From Celeribacter neptunius (lineage in GTDB: Bacteria > Pseudomonadota > Alphaproteobacteria > Rhodobacterales > Rhodobacteraceae), in assembly GCF_900113955.1 (NCBI RefSeq), contig NZ_FORH01000004.1, forward strand, positions 1 through 64,000: DNA of 64,000 nt, given 5' to 3'. A program made the translations under genes and the position numbers. Shown one piece after another: positions 18,276 to 28,592 of this stretch; position 1 is the first letter of the stretch, and each line of letters starts with the position of its first letter. The notes under the pieces were generated by a model. That model made no database searches, had not been told where the DNA came from, and saw nothing but the letters and a program-made list of their open reading frames with translations.

Positions 18276-19583
18276 TCAGTTGGTCTGCAAGCCTTCGGGC
18301 TGACCGACCACGACGAATGTGAGCTGTTTCGGGTCATAGATCCGCTTGATCGCCGCGTTGACCTGATCGAGCGTCACCGCATTCACCATGTCATTGCGGG
18401 TCTTCATATAGTCCTTTGACAACCCGTCCATCTGCATGCCGACGAGGATGCGCGCGATCGGGCCATTGCCGTCGAATCTGAGCGCATAGGCCCCGGTCAG
18501 ATAGGTCTTGGCCATGTCGAGCTCATCCTGGGTGAGGCCGGTTGCGGCGAATTTTGCCCATTCGTCCTTGACCACATCGATGGCCTCGGCAACCGAGGCA
18601 TTGCCGGAAGAAAACTGCCCCATGACCAGTTCGGAATGATCGAAGGCGACGAGGTACGCACCGATGCCGTAGGTCAGACCGCGTTTCTCACGCACCTCAT
18701 CCATCAGCCGGGATTCGCCATGACCACCGAGGATCTCATTGGCGATATAGGCCGGGATGAAATCCGGGTCGTCACGGGTGATGCCTTTCTGGCCGAAGAG
18801 GACGACGGATTGCGGCGTCTGGAACGGCACCACGGTAAGATCTCCCGGCAGGGTCGGTTCGACCTGCGCCGGCAGGTCCGGCCCGTTTGCCGGCAATTCG
18901 CCCAGAAGATCGTCGAGCAGGTTCGACAGCTCTTCGGCGGTGATATCGCCGACCGCCCCGACATAGAGCCGGTCGCGGGTCATCACCCGATCCTTGGCCG
19001 CGAACATATCCTCGCGGGTCAGCCCGGCGACGCTCTCGGGTGTGCCATTGTCATTGCTGCCATAGGGATGGTCACCAAATGTCTGGGCATAGAAGGTCTC
19101 CGAGGCGATATCGCCCGGATCGGTGGCCTGCGAGCGCAGGATCGACATGACCTGCCCCCGCACCCGATCCACCGCATCCTGATCGAATCGCGGCTGCATC
19201 AGCGCCGCGCGCAACAGCGCCACCGCCTGATCGCGATTCTCGGTCAAAAACCGCGCCGAGATGGTCACCGAATCCATATAGGCATCGAAACTGTAGCTTG
19301 CCGCCAGATCGTCACGGGCATTGGCAAAGCCTTGTGCGTCGAGATCGCCCGCGCCCTCTTCGAGCGTTGCCATCATCAGATTGACCTCACCGCGTTTGCC
19401 GGGGCGATCCATCGCGGTGCCACCGCGAAACCGGATTTCCAGCGCGGTGAAAGGGATGGAATGTTCCTCGACCAGCCAGGCCTTGATCCCGCCGGGGGTC
19501 TCGATGTCCTGGACCTCGACCGCGGCCAGAGCCGGCAGGGTGAGCATGATCAGCGCGGCGGCGGCGATAATGAAGCGTTTCAT
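18276..19583 (-). CDS. M16 family peptidase-like subunit lacking the HXXEH motif
   Basis: 435 residues with a signal peptide (1-20, ending ALA). It has two M16 repeats. The zinc motif HXXEH is missing where expected in the first repeat ([25 protein letters not shown]), while the substrate-binding [14 protein letters not shown] is present. This is the pattern of the non-catalytic partner of heterodimeric bacterial M16B proteases. Its ATG overlaps the stop of the catalytic gene by four bases, so the two are made together and probably act as a periplasmic heterodimer. Confidence 0.9.
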   Translation of the reverse strand: MKRFIIAAAALIMLTLPALAAVEVQDIETPGGIKAWLVEEHSIPFTALEIRFRGGTAMDRPGKRGEVNLMMATLEEGAGDLDAQGFANARDDLAASYSFDAYMDSVTISARFLTENRDQAVALLRAALMQPRFDQDAVDRVRGQVMSILRSQATDPGDIASETFYAQTFGDHPYGSNDNGTPESVAGLTREDMFAAKDRVMTRDRLYVGAVGDITAEELSNLLDDLLGELPANGPDLPAQVEPTLPGDLTVVPFQTPQSVVLFGQKGITRDDPDFIPAYIANEILGGHGESRLMDEVREKRGLTYGIGAYLVAFDHSELVMGQFSSGNASVAEAIDVVKDEWAKFAATGLTQDELDMAKTYLTGAYALRFDGNGPIARILVGMQMDGLSKDYMKTRNDMVNAVTLDQVNAAIKRIYDPKQLTFVVVGQPEGLQTN

Positions 19584-20953
19584 CCTTCGGCTCCTTCCGT
19601 GACCGTATCCGTTGCGGCAGCCGGGCTGAGCCAGCCGGTGACCGCCCGACCGCGGTCAAAGACCTCTGCGGCGGCCGCCATGACATCCTCGGGCGTCACC
19701 GATTGCAGAATATCGGGCCAGGCTTCGACATCTTCGAGCGTGAGCCCGATGGCAAGCTCGGCACCATATTGGCGGGCCAGCCCCTCGATATTGTCCTCGG
19801 CATAGATGCGGCCTGCGCGCAGCTGGGTCTTGAGCCGCTCGAACTCCGTCAGATCGACGCCGTCCTTGAGGAATTGCGCCAAAGTGGTATCGAGCGCGTC
19901 TTCGGCCTCTTGCATCGAGACCCCGGGCGTCGGCACCATCACCAGGTTGAAGGTCGTGTCGTCGATCGCCGCCCCGTCATAATAGGCCCCGACATAGATC
20001 GCCTTGGCGTCGTCGAATGCGAGATGGCGGGCGAGATAGGAGGTGGTGGAATTGCCCCCCAGAAGCGAGGCGAGAATTTCCAGTGCCGCAGCCGTCTTCT
20101 GATCTCCCGGATCGCGTTCGGGCGCGAGGTAGCTGCGGGCGATCGAGGGCTGCGAGACCCGCGGGTCGGACATGGTCAGCCGCCGTTCGGCGAGCTGCGG
20201 CGGCTCCTGCGGACGCGCACGCGGCGCCAGATCCGGCGTGGGTGCCACCGGGCCATAATATTGCTTCGCCAGGTCGAAAACCTCATCCGGATCGACATCG
20301 CCGGCGACCACGAGGATGGCGTTATTGGGCGCATAATAGCGGTGGTAGAAATTGAACGCATCGTCGCGCGACAGCTGTTCCATCTCCTGTCGCCAGCCGA
20401 TGATCGGGATGCCGTAAGGATGGTTGAGATATTGCGCCGCACGGGTCTGTTCGCGGAACAGCGCGCCCGGATCGTTGTCGGTGCGCTGGTTGCGTTCTTC
20501 CAGAATGACCTGACGCTCGGTTTTCACATCGTCCTCGGTCATCTCGAGATCGCGCATCCGGTCGGCTTCCATCTTCATCATCAGCCCGAGACGATCCGCC
20601 GCGATGCGCTGATAATAGGCGGTGTAATCCCAGGAGGTGAAGGCGTTGTCGGAGCCGCCGTTGCGGGTCACGGTCTCGGACAGCTCGCCCGAGGCCAGAT
20701 CGTCGGTGCCCTTGAACATCAGATGTTCGAGGAAATGCGCGATGCCGCTTTTGCCGGCCGGTTCATCGGCGGCACCGATCTTGTACCAGACCGTATGGGC
20801 CACGACCGGGGCGCGGTGATCCTCGAGCACCACGACCTCCATCCCGTTGTCCAATTGATAATGGCTGACTTCGGCGGCCAGGGCCGCGGTCACGGGGGTC
20901 ACAAAGACAGAGGAAGGCAGCGCGACCAGCGCCGCCATCAATGCGTTTCTCAT
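19580..20953 (-). CDS. M16 family zinc peptidase, catalytic subunit
   Basis: 457 residues with a signal peptide (about 1-27). The active site is His73-Phe-Leu-Glu76-His77 (SGIAHFLEHLMFKGT), with a downstream Glu in ERQVILEERNQR as third zinc ligand. M16B proteases degrade peptides inside a clamshell; the paired gene downstream supplies the binding half. I start at the ATG at 20953 with AAAGG upstream; a GTG at 20974 would place a charged stretch before the signal peptide. Confidence 0.92.
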   Translation of the reverse strand: MRNALMAALVALPSSVFVTPVTAALAAEVSHYQLDNGMEVVVLEDHRAPVVAHTVWYKIGAADEPAGKSGIAHFLEHLMFKGTDDLASGELSETVTRNGGSDNAFTSWDYTAYYQRIAADRLGLMMKMEADRMRDLEMTEDDVKTERQVILEERNQRTDNDPGALFREQTRAAQYLNHPYGIPIIGWRQEMEQLSRDDAFNFYHRYYAPNNAILVVAGDVDPDEVFDLAKQYYGPVAPTPDLAPRARPQEPPQLAERRLTMSDPRVSQPSIARSYLAPERDPGDQKTAAALEILASLLGGNSTTSYLARHLAFDDAKAIYVGAYYDGAAIDDTTFNLVMVPTPGVSMQEAEDALDTTLAQFLKDGVDLTEFERLKTQLRAGRIYAEDNIEGLARQYGAELAIGLTLEDVEAWPDILQSVTPEDVMAAAAEVFDRGRAVTGWLSPAAATDTVTEGAEG

Positions 20954-21111
20954 AAGGGCACCTTTGTCGATCACATCAGGCTTCAGTCAGATCATAGTTG
21001 CGCCAAAGCGAAGCACAGCACAACCGACATGACGGGGAAGTGAAGCGGTGCGAGCGCCCTCCCTTTGGGCGCGGCATCCGACGCGCCCGGAGAGCGTCTT
21101 TCGGGGCCGAG

Positions 21112-21576
21112 TTACTCTGCCGGGGCAGAGGGCACGGTCACCCCCATCGCGCGCAGACGCAGCCATTCCTCATAGGCATCGAGGGCAAAGCGCTTGTAAG
21201 CGCGCTCATAGCTACCGCGACCGGTGCGACGTCCTTCATCCGCCTTGGAGAGATCGGCACGAATCGCCGGATCGACGCCATAGCGCGAGGCATAGGAGAC
21301 GATGCCCCCATCGACACCGCCTGTCGGCACCCGCCCGCCGAGCGCCACGATGGCATCGGCCTTCGGTGTCGCATCGGTCAGATTGGCCCCGCCCGGGGTC
21401 GGCGCCGGCAGATCGGTGTAATTCGCCGGTTCCTGCAGCGGTTTGCCCGGGACGATGGAGAACTCATCCGGCCCGGTCTTGACCCGGTTGGGCGTGCGCG
21501 GACCGCTCTGGCCACAGGCCACGAGAGCGCCCAGTGCCAAGAGGCACACACCTGTCCGGAGCACATTCGAGACCAT
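21112..21576 (-). CDS. DUF3035 (BamF-family) outer membrane lipoprotein
   Basis: 154 residues with a lipoprotein signal: hydrophobic core CLLALGALVA and lipobox LVAC, Cys about residue 21. The mature part has PDEFSIVPGKPLQEP and LPAPTPGG, recognisable as the DUF3035 family, annotated in some alphaproteobacteria as BamF, an accessory of the beta-barrel assembly machine. The rest is charged and helical. Placed directly after lspA, the enzyme that processes such lipoproteins. The ATG at 21576 follows GAAGG. Confidence 0.78.
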   Translation of the reverse strand: MVSNVLRTGVCLLALGALVACGQSGPRTPNRVKTGPDEFSIVPGKPLQEPANYTDLPAPTPGGANLTDATPKADAIVALGGRVPTGGVDGGIVSYASRYGVDPAIRADLSKADEGRRTGRGSYERAYKRFALDAYEEWLRLRAMGVTVPSAPAE

Positions 21577-21647
21577 GAAACCTTCCCTTCGCCTGAGCGT
21601 TGCGCCAAATCGCGTCAGAGCATGTTTAGACCAGACGACAGCCGAGG

Positions 21648-22121
21648 TCACGCCCGGTTTTTACGCTCGCCGGTGAAAAGAATGAGACCGAAAGCACCGG
21701 CGAAAATCATGATATCGGCAATATTGAAAGAATAGGGGTTGGAAAAGCCGCAACACGACATGTTGAGGAAATCCGCCACGGCGCCATAGGCAATGCGATC
21801 CACGGCATTGCCAAGCGCACCACCGATCAGGAGGCCGGCACTCAATTTGCCGAGCCAGGACATCGGCTCGCGCCGCACCCAGATCAGGATACCCGCAGAG
21901 ATCGCCACGGCGAGCACCACCCAGCCCCAGCGCAACAGGTCGCCATGACCGGACAAGAGCCCGAAATTGGCGCCGCGGTTCCACGCCATGTGGAACACGA
22001 GATAGGGGGGCAGAACGTCGATCTGCCCCACCGTCTTGAGATCCATGACCTGGACCACGGCCCATTTCGAGAGCTGGTCGATCACGAATGTGATCAGCGC
22101 TGCAAGTGCCGTGATCCGCAT
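21648..22121 (-). CDS. lspA: Signal peptidase II (lipoprotein signal peptidase)
   Basis: 157 residues with four membrane helices. The aspartic protease pair is in NAVDRIAYGAVADF, and FVIDQLSKW near the N-terminus and FNIADIMI near the end are family blocks. It cleaves diacylglyceryl-prolipoproteins in the inner membrane. The ribosome site AGGAGG overlaps the purH stop region, 9 bases between genes, so it is co-transcribed with purH. Confidence 0.95.
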   Translation of the reverse strand: MRITALAALITFVIDQLSKWAVVQVMDLKTVGQIDVLPPYLVFHMAWNRGANFGLLSGHGDLLRWGWVVLAVAISAGILIWVRREPMSWLGKLSAGLLIGGALGNAVDRIAYGAVADFLNMSCCGFSNPYSFNIADIMIFAGAFGLILFTGERKNRA

Positions 22122-22130
22122 CTGTACCTC

Positions 22131-23720
22131 CTAGTGACGGAAGTGGCGCATGCCGGTCAGCACCATGGCCAGACCCGCCTCATTGGCCGCGTCGATCACC
22201 TCCTGATCGCGCATCGAGCCGCCCGGCTGGATGACACAGGAGGCACCGGCGGCGGCCGCTTCGAGCAGACCGTCGGCGAAGGGGAAGAACGCATCGGACG
22301 CCACGGCGGAGCCCTTGGTCAGAGGTTCATCGAGCCCCATGGCCTCGGCCATGCGTTCGGCTTTCTTGGCGGCGATCAGGGCCGAGTCGAGACGCGACAT
22401 CTGACCGGCGCCGACACCGACGGTGGCCTGATCCTTGACGTAGACGATGGCGTTGGACTTGACGTGCTTGCCGACTTTCCAGGCAAACAGCAGGTCTTTC
22501 ATCTGTTCCGGGGTCGGGGCTTTCTCTGTGACGACTTTCAGATCGTCCATGCCGATGAACCCCGCATCCTTGTCCTGGAACAGGTAGCCGCCAGCAACCT
22601 GACGGATCGTGTTCGGCTTCGCCAGAACATCCGGCAGACCCTCGGTGGTCAGCAGACGCAGGTTCTTCTTGGCGGCAAAGATTTCCTTGGCCTCGTCGGA
22701 GGCACCCGGCGCGATGACGACCTCGGTGAAGATTTCGGTGATCGCCTTGGCGGTCTCGGCATCGAGTTTCTGGTTCAGCGCCACGATGCCACCAAAGGCC
22801 GATGTGCGGTCGCAATCGAACGCCTTGTTATAGGCTTCAATGAGAGTCGCACCTTTCGCCACACCGCAAGGGTTGGCATGTTTGATGATCGCCACGGCCG
22901 GGGTCTCCGCCGGATCGAACTCGGCGACCAGCTCAAACGCCGCATCGGTGTCGTTGATGTTGTTGTAGGACAGTTCCTTGCCCTGATGCTGCACGGCGGT
23001 GGCAACGCCCGGACGCTCCGAGCCGTCGACATAGAAGGAGGCGGACTGGTGCGGGTTTTCGCCGTAGCGCAGGGTTTGCTTGATCTGACCGGCGACAACG
23101 CGACGACGCGGGGCCGCCTCACCGATGGCATCGGCCATCCAGTTCGACACGGCGGCATCATAGGCGCCGGTGCGGGCGTAGGCGATCTGCGCCATTTTCT
23201 GACGGAACGCATAGGAGGTCTGGCCGTCGTTGGCGTCGAGCTCGGCGATCAGCGCGTCGTAATCTTCGACATCGACGATGGTGGTGACGAACCCGTGATT
23301 CTTCGCCGCCGCGCGGATCATCGCCGGACCGCCGATGTCGATGTTCTCGATCATCTCGTCATACGCGGCACCACGGGCCAGCGCGGCTTCGAACGGGTAA
23401 AGGTTCACAATCAACAGGTCGATGCCACCGATCTCATGCTCTTCCATGGCTTTGACATGTTCGGCATTGTCGCGCAGCGCCAGAAGCCCGCCGTGCACAC
23501 GCGGGTGCAGGGTTTTCACGCGCCCGTCCATCATTTCCGGGAAACCGGTGACATCGGCCACGTCCTTGACCGCGAGCCCCGCATCGCGCAGCGTCTTGGC
23601 CGAACCACCGGTGGAGAGCAGTTCGACGCCCTTGGCAGCGAGCGCCTTGCCCAGCTCGATGAGGCCGGTTTTGTCGGATACGGAAAGAAGCGCGCGCTTC
23701 ACGGGATAAAGATCGGTCAT
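22131..23720 (-). CDS. purH: Bifunctional AICAR formyltransferase / IMP cyclohydrolase
   Basis: 529 residues. The N-terminal IMP cyclohydrolase (MGS-like) domain has [12 protein letters not shown] and [13 protein letters not shown]; the C-terminal transformylase has [11 protein letters not shown] and [13 protein letters not shown]. Together they perform the last two steps of IMP synthesis in the cytoplasm. The ATG at 23720 follows GGGGA. It sits between a heparinase-like gene and lspA in a minus-strand string. Confidence 0.96.
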   Translation of the reverse strand: MTDLYPVKRALLSVSDKTGLIELGKALAAKGVELLSTGGSAKTLRDAGLAVKDVADVTGFPEMMDGRVKTLHPRVHGGLLALRDNAEHVKAMEEHEIGGIDLLIVNLYPFEAALARGAAYDEMIENIDIGGPAMIRAAAKNHGFVTTIVDVEDYDALIAELDANDGQTSYAFRQKMAQIAYARTGAYDAAVSNWMADAIGEAAPRRRVVAGQIKQTLRYGENPHQSASFYVDGSERPGVATAVQHQGKELSYNNINDTDAAFELVAEFDPAETPAVAIIKHANPCGVAKGATLIEAYNKAFDCDRTSAFGGIVALNQKLDAETAKAITEIFTEVVIAPGASDEAKEIFAAKKNLRLLTTEGLPDVLAKPNTIRQVAGGYLFQDKDAGFIGMDDLKVVTEKAPTPEQMKDLLFAWKVGKHVKSNAIVYVKDQATVGVGAGQMSRLDSALIAAKKAERMAEAMGLDEPLTKGSAVASDAFFPFADGLLEAAAAGASCVIQPGGSMRDQEVIDAANEAGLAMVLTGMRHFRH

Positions 23721-23767
23721 GGTGGCAGTCCCCAGATGATCGAGCAAAGAGGCTCGATGGCAGTCGT

Positions 23768-25513
23768 TCAGCTCAGGGTCTCGTTGTCCATCTCAAGGTC
23801 GCGGAGCGTCGTCGGCGTCTCCTGCGCCTTGGCCAATGTCCAACGGACACGGGTCGCATAATCCATTGCCGCCGCAGATAGAACCACTTGTTTCGCCGCA
23901 CGGGGCTTTAATCGGTTTTTTTCCAGATAAACTGAGCGCTCGAGGCTCAATTTCGCGCGACCATCGTGCCGGAACACCCAGATCTCGCCGGATTTGAGCG
24001 CCAGCGACACCGCGGTGCCGCCCATGTCAAGCTCCGCATCGACATCCGGATGCAGGTGGAACCGCACCTGAAACGGGATGCCCTGGAGCTTGAGCCGGTC
24101 CATCATCCGGTCGAATTGCCGCTCGTCCTCGGCGGTGATCGTCGCCAGCGTGTCCTCGCCGGCAATGCCGCGCCCGTCTTTCGACAGTTCGATCTGGCGG
24201 ATATGGGTGAGCCCATGGGTCGGCGTATAGCCGTTGTGACCGGCGACAAAGCCGCCGCCATCATCCCCCGCACGCAGTTCGAGCCGCACATCGTCGGGCA
24301 CGTCCACGAGCAATTCGCGCAGATGCCCGCCGATCATCTTTTTCGGCCCGAGCCGCGATGACGAGAATCCTTCGATCCCCAGGGTCGAATGCGACGGCGT
24401 CGCCCGGCCTGCACGGCGCCAATCGGCCCCGAAACTGCTGCCGGCGCCGCAATTGACGATCAGCGGCCGACGTCCCGAGGTCAGTTCAAACGCCAGAGTC
24501 GAGGCATGGGCATTATAGGAAGCTTCCTGACGCGGCGGCGGCGCGGCATCGACGATGATCGAACTGCGCCCGGCCGAGAGCCGCAGAAACCCCATGTGAA
24601 GCGCCTGCCCCGGCGGCGTCTTGTTGCCCGAACTGGCCAGCGCGTGATCGAGCCGCCCCTCGGCGCCGCGCCCGCCGCCATGGAACCGCGCCAGCCCGCC
24701 GTCGGAATGGCGCAGCGCCCGCAGGGTCGGCGCAATGCGCTCGATCGCCTCGAGATGCGCCGTGTCGGCGATTTTGCCAGCTTCCGAGAGCGCCGCCGCC
24801 GCCCAGGTCAGGAGCGTGAAGACTTCCAGAAGCTCTTCCGGATTGCGGGTCGGAATGCCGCCCTCTTCGTCAATCTCCGCCGCGCATTCATGAGCCAAGG
24901 CTTTGACCGCGGGGGCGACATGCTCCTCCATGCCGACCAGCGACAGACCGGCATAGATCAGCCCGGTGAGCGCCTCGAACCGGGGCAGGCCGGGGCTCGC
25001 TGTCTGCCAGCGCCGCGACAGGAAAATCGTCTGCTGCCCGAGCGTGCGGTAAAAGGCGTTGGAAACCTCGCTCTCCTGGCCGGAGAGGAAAAACAGCGCG
25101 TGATGAATCCAGCGGATGAGCCGTCGCCCGGTCAGATCCGGGGTCCAGCCGGGACCTGTGCCGCGCGCGTAGCGCTCCATCCAGAGCTTGATCCAGTCCT
25201 GCGCCCGATGCCGCGCATTGAAATCGCCCACGGCCGCCAGATCGTCGAGCCAGGCAAAACCATGAATTTCCTCGACAAATCCGGATGCGGGGGCTTCGAG
25301 ATCCCAGATCGACGTATTCGGCGCCTCGACCAGATAGCCGGCGAACAGGAAATTGCCGCCGATGAGTTGCCGCCCACGGGCAAAGGAGCCGATGGATTTC
25401 GGTTCCGGTTGCGACACGAATCCCATGGCCGGTTTCGCACGCGCGGCGCGCCACGCATGATACCTGTTCATGCGGCGAATATTTCTTACGCGCCAATCCT
25501 CGCTCTGCGACAT
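23768..25513 (-). CDS. Heparinase II/III family protein
   Basis: 581 residues: an alpha/alpha toroid-like N-terminal half (about 90-330) and a beta-sandwich C-terminal half with [16 protein letters not shown] and [13 protein letters not shown], as in the heparinase II/III family. No signal peptide is seen, so it is probably cytoplasmic or membrane-peripheral rather than a secreted lyase. Such genes beside purH are common in Rhodobacteraceae; the substrate is unknown. Start chosen at the ATG at 25513; the ribosome site is weak. Confidence 0.85.
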   Translation of the reverse strand: MSQSEDWRVRNIRRMNRYHAWRAARAKPAMGFVSQPEPKSIGSFARGRQLIGGNFLFAGYLVEAPNTSIWDLEAPASGFVEEIHGFAWLDDLAAVGDFNARHRAQDWIKLWMERYARGTGPGWTPDLTGRRLIRWIHHALFFLSGQESEVSNAFYRTLGQQTIFLSRRWQTASPGLPRFEALTGLIYAGLSLVGMEEHVAPAVKALAHECAAEIDEEGGIPTRNPEELLEVFTLLTWAAAALSEAGKIADTAHLEAIERIAPTLRALRHSDGGLARFHGGGRGAEGRLDHALASSGNKTPPGQALHMGFLRLSAGRSSIIVDAAPPPRQEASYNAHASTLAFELTSGRRPLIVNCGAGSSFGADWRRAGRATPSHSTLGIEGFSSSRLGPKKMIGGHLRELLVDVPDDVRLELRAGDDGGGFVAGHNGYTPTHGLTHIRQIELSKDGRGIAGEDTLATITAEDERQFDRMMDRLKLQGIPFQVRFHLHPDVDAELDMGGTAVSLALKSGEIWVFRHDGRAKLSLERSVYLEKNRLKPRAAKQVVLSAAAMDYATRVRWTLAKAQETPTTLRDLEMDNETLS

Positions 25514-25604
25514 GCCGGGCCTGCCCCACCCTGTTTTCCGGGTCATTTTCGTTTGCCCTGAAAGATAGCGAGCGGGAGGACCGCTGTCATTCGGAAATGC
25601 CCGC

Positions 25605-26900
25605 TCAAGCCCCGGGTCTCAGCACCGTGATGAAGAATCCATCCATGCCGCCGAGATCGGGCCAATAGTCGGGCCGGGTTCTGAGCCCCTCTTCGCCGAT
25701 CCAGTCGGAATCAATCCCCGGGATGCGCAGTGCTTCGAGATCGACGGTCAGGCCGGGGTGACGTGCCATCGCGTCGCGCACCTGTTCCTCGCCCTCGTCG
25801 ATGAGCAGGCTACAGGTGCAATAGACCAGCTTTCCGCCCGGTTTAAGCATCCCCAAAGCCCGGTCGATCAGATGTTCCTGCAACTCGAAAAGACCCGGAA
25901 AATCCGATCCGTCTTTCACATGCGGCAAGTCGGGGTGCCGACGGATCGTGCCCGTCGCCGTGCAAGGCGCATCGAGCAGGATCGCATCAAACGGCCCGCC
26001 CTCGTATTCCAGCGCATCGCCGACGGCAATTTCCGCCGACAGGCCACAGCGAGCGAGGTTTTCCCGCACCCGCGCCATCCGCGATTCGGAAATGTCGAGC
26101 GCGGTGACCTCGGCCCCCATGGCCGCGAGCTGCATGGTCTTGCCGCCCGGCGCGGCGCACATATCGAGCACACGGGCGCCTTTCTCGGGCGCAAGGATTC
26201 GCGCCGGCAGGCTGGCGGCCGCGTCCTGCACCCACCAGTCGCCTGCCGCGAACCCGTCGAGCTTGGTCACCTGTACCGCGGCATCCAGACGGACCGAACC
26301 GGTGGGGAGCACCGTGCCGCCGAGCTTTTCGGCCCAGCCTTCGGCATCCGATTTCACGGTTGATTTCACGGTCAGATCCAAGGGCGCACCCTTGGCCTGT
26401 GCCGCCTCCATCGCCGCCACGCCGGCCTTGCCGAAATCCGCCACCAGCGGCTTGCGCAGCCATTTCGGCAGCATCGGCGCCGGCAACCCGTCCCATTTCG
26501 CCTTTTCCGCGTCGATCTTGCGCAGGACCGCATTGACCAGCCCTTTGAAATGGCTGGATTTCGGGCGCTCCTGCATCAGCGTCACATAGGCGTTCACCAC
26601 ACCGTGAGCGGCCTCCTGCATGGCGCAGATCTCGAACACCCCCATGCGCAGGGCATTCATCACATGCGGCGCGGGGCGTTTCGAGAGATGCGGCCCGAGC
26701 ATGCGGTCGCAGCGATCGATGACGCGCAGCGCCTCGGTCACGAGCCGCTGGGCGCGGGCGCGATCCTCGGGCGAGAGATCTTTCGTGCGATTGAGCAGCA
26801 CTTCGGACAGGAGCCGTTTCTCCACGAGCACGGCGTCCAGAAGGGCCAGAGCGGCCCGGCGGGCGGCAAGCCCGGCGACATCAGATGATCTTGTTTTCAT
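25605..26900 (-). CDS. rsmB: RsmB/NOP family 16S rRNA (cytosine-C5) methyltransferase
   Basis: 431 residues. An N-terminal NusB-like RNA-binding domain (about 10-135) is followed by the SAM-dependent methyltransferase: VLDMCAAPGGKTMQLA binds SAM, DAPCTATGTIRRHPD and VYCTCSLL supply the two cysteines for catalysis and product release. It probably modifies C967 of 16S rRNA. An upstream in-frame extension to 27182 is not gene-like. Divergent from the DUF1674 gene. Confidence 0.92.
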   Translation of the reverse strand: MKTRSSDVAGLAARRAALALLDAVLVEKRLLSEVLLNRTKDLSPEDRARAQRLVTEALRVIDRCDRMLGPHLSKRPAPHVMNALRMGVFEICAMQEAAHGVVNAYVTLMQERPKSSHFKGLVNAVLRKIDAEKAKWDGLPAPMLPKWLRKPLVADFGKAGVAAMEAAQAKGAPLDLTVKSTVKSDAEGWAEKLGGTVLPTGSVRLDAAVQVTKLDGFAAGDWWVQDAAASLPARILAPEKGARVLDMCAAPGGKTMQLAAMGAEVTALDISESRMARVRENLARCGLSAEIAVGDALEYEGGPFDAILLDAPCTATGTIRRHPDLPHVKDGSDFPGLFELQEHLIDRALGMLKPGGKLVYCTCSLLIDEGEEQVRDAMARHPGLTVDLEALRIPGIDSDWIGEEGLRTRPDYWPDLGGMDGFFITVLRPGA

Positions 26901-26969
26901 GGTCCGACCCCGTATATCAGTTGGGGAAGCCGGACAAGAAAATCCGAAGGACACACCAAGGACATGGCC

Positions 26970-27179
26970 ATGAGCGATCAGCCCGTACATAAGACCGAGG
27001 AACGCGACATCTCGCACCTGCCCGCCGCTGCCCAGCGCGCGCTTCAGGAGGCAGAAGACCGCCGCAAGGCCCGCGAAGAGGCGGTCAAGGCGATGCCGAC
27101 CGAGCTTGGCGGGCGCGACGGGCCGGAACCGGTGCGCTATGGCGATTGGGAGAAAAAAGGCCTCGCCATCGATTTCTGA
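26970..27179 (+). CDS. DUF1674 protein (SdhAF4-like succinate dehydrogenase assembly factor family)
   Basis: 69 residues, charged. The C-terminal part ELGGRDGPEPVRYGDWEKKGLAIDF (shown here in pieces: GGRDGPEP and RYGDWE...GLAIDF) is the conserved DUF1674 signature; eukaryotic members (SDHAF4) protect flavinated SdhA during complex II assembly. The ATG at 26970 has AAGGAC 6-9 bases upstream and is preferred over the ATG at 26964, which sits too close to it. Monocistronic with a strong terminator. Confidence 0.85.
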   Translation: MSDQPVHKTEERDISHLPAAAQRALQEAEDRRKAREEAVKAMPTELGGRDGPEPVRYGDWEKKGLAIDF

Positions 27180-27202
27180 CATCGACCGTCAGGCAACAAG
27201 GA

Positions 27203-27237
27203 AAAACCCGCGTCCTCTCGAACGCGGGTTTTCTTTT
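27203..27237. terminator. Bidirectional intrinsic terminator between DUF1674 gene and dapB
   Basis: AAAACCCGCGT (27203-27213) pairs perfectly with ACGCGGGTTTT (27222-27232); loop of 8 nt, then TTCTTTT. A-rich and T-rich flanks make it work in both directions for the two convergent genes. Confidence 0.92.
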
Positions 27238-27256
27238 GCTTCATCTGTCGCTCGGC

Positions 27257-28066
27257 TCAAAGGCCCAGCACATCCAGCATGTCATATTCGCCGGGTTTCT
27301 TGCCCTGCCCCCAAAGCGCGGCTTTCAAGGCGCCCTTAGCAAAGAGCGAGCGATCGGAGGCGACATGGCGCAGGATGATCCGCTCTCCCTCGCCCGCGAA
27401 CATCACATCGTGCTCACCGACGATATCGCCGCCACGGATGGCAGAGAAGCCGATGTCGCCCGGTTTGCGAGCGCCAGTGATGCCGTCGCGCCCCGAGTCG
27501 CGCACCTCCTCGAGCTTCACCCCACGCCCCTCGGCGGCGGCCTCGCCCAGCATCAGCGCGGTGCCCGAAGGCGCATCCACCTTGCGGTTGTGATGGGCTT
27601 CGATGATCTCGATATCGTAATCGGCGTCCAACGCGGCAGAGACCATTTTGGTCAGCTTGGTCAACAGGTTGACGCCAAGCGACATATTGCCGGCGCGGAT
27701 GATCGTGGCATGGCGCGCGGCGGCGGTAATCTTTGCGAGATCTTCCTCGGTCATGCCCGTGGTGCCGATGACATGGACGCAGCGGGCCTGCGCCGCGAGC
27801 CCGGCGAATGCAATGGTCGCGGCAGGTGCGGTGAAATCGATCACCGCCTGCGCTTTCGCGAAAGCGTCCAAGGCGTCATCCGTGACGGTGACGCCCAGCG
27901 CCGCCCCGCCCATGGCCTCGCCGATATCGCGCCCGATCCAGTCATGGCCCGCGCGCTCGACCACGCCGACAAGTTTGCATTTGTCAGAGGCCACAACGGT
28001 TTTGATCAGCATCTGGCCCATGCGGCCGGAGGCGCCGGTGATGACAATGCCGGGAAGCTCGCTCAT
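27257..28066 (-). CDS. dapB: 4-hydroxy-tetrahydrodipicolinate reductase
   Basis: 269 residues. NAD(P)H-binding [13 protein letters not shown]-type start, [10 protein letters not shown], and the catalytic/substrate block [16 protein letters not shown]. It forms tetrahydrodipicolinate for lysine and meso-diaminopimelate synthesis. AGGAGA precedes the ATG. It is monocistronic here; another putative DAP-pathway aminotransferase lies at 46301. Confidence 0.97.
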   Translation of the reverse strand: MSELPGIVITGASGRMGQMLIKTVVASDKCKLVGVVERAGHDWIGRDIGEAMGGAALGVTVTDDALDAFAKAQAVIDFTAPAATIAFAGLAAQARCVHVIGTTGMTEEDLAKITAAARHATIIRAGNMSLGVNLLTKLTKMVSAALDADYDIEIIEAHHNRKVDAPSGTALMLGEAAAEGRGVKLEEVRDSGRDGITGARKPGDIGFSAIRGGDIVGEHDVMFAGEGERIILRHVASDRSLFAKGALKAALWGQGKKPGEYDMLDVLGL

Positions 28067-28134
28067 GTCTTTGGTCTCCTGAAATATCCTGCGGGCGAGC
28101 TTTAACCTGTGCGCGGGGTTTTGGCAAAGCCCGC

Positions 28135-28163
28135 TTGCAAGACTCTCTTTGGAGGACTATCTG
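28135..28163 (+). promoter_or_regulatory. Predicted promoter of rbfA-truB, possibly giving a leaderless transcript
   Basis: TTGCAA (28135-28140), 17 nt, TATCTG (28158-28163). A start 7 nt beyond the -10 would be at 28170, the A of the rbfA ATG. The -10 is imperfect, and a GGAGGA inside the promoter could instead be a ribosome site for a transcript starting further upstream. Confidence 0.35.
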
Positions 28164-28169
28164 GCCCCC

Positions 28170-28592
28170 ATGGCAAAACGTTCTCATTCCGGCGGCCCCT
28201 CGGGGTCGCACCGTACCCTTCGCGTGGGCGAGGCCATCCGGCGTCGCCTTTCCGAAATCCTGAGCCGTGGCGAAATCCACGACCCGGATCTGACAGCCCT
28301 GTCGATCACGGTGGGTGAGGTGCGCGTCAGCCCGGATTTGCGGGTGGCGACGGCCTATGTGTTGCCTCTGGGTGGCAAGGACGCGGAAGAGGCCTTGCAG
28401 GCGCTCAGACGGAACCGCGGCGAGATCCGGCACCAAATGGGCAAGGCGCTTGGTATCAAGCACACGCCGGAGATGCGCTTTGCGCTCGACGACACATTCG
28501 ACCGGATGGACGCGACGCGGCGGATGTTCGCGGATGAGAATGTCCAGCGCGATCTGCACAAAGACGATCGCGAAAGCGACGAGGAAGAGTAA
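28170..28592 (+). CDS. rbfA: 30S ribosome-binding factor A
   Basis: 140 residues with the KH-like RbfA fold: [60 protein letters not shown]. It helps 16S maturation and cold adaptation by binding the 30S subunit. The ATG at 28170 is 13 nt from GGAGGA, an unusually long gap; a TTG at 28149 just ahead of that sequence has no ribosome site. Overlaps truB by one base (TAATG). Confidence 0.93.
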   Translation: MAKRSHSGGPSGSHRTLRVGEAIRRRLSEILSRGEIHDPDLTALSITVGEVRVSPDLRVATAYVLPLGGKDAEEALQALRRNRGEIRHQMGKALGIKHTPEMRFALDDTFDRMDATRRMFADENVQRDLHKDDRESDEEE

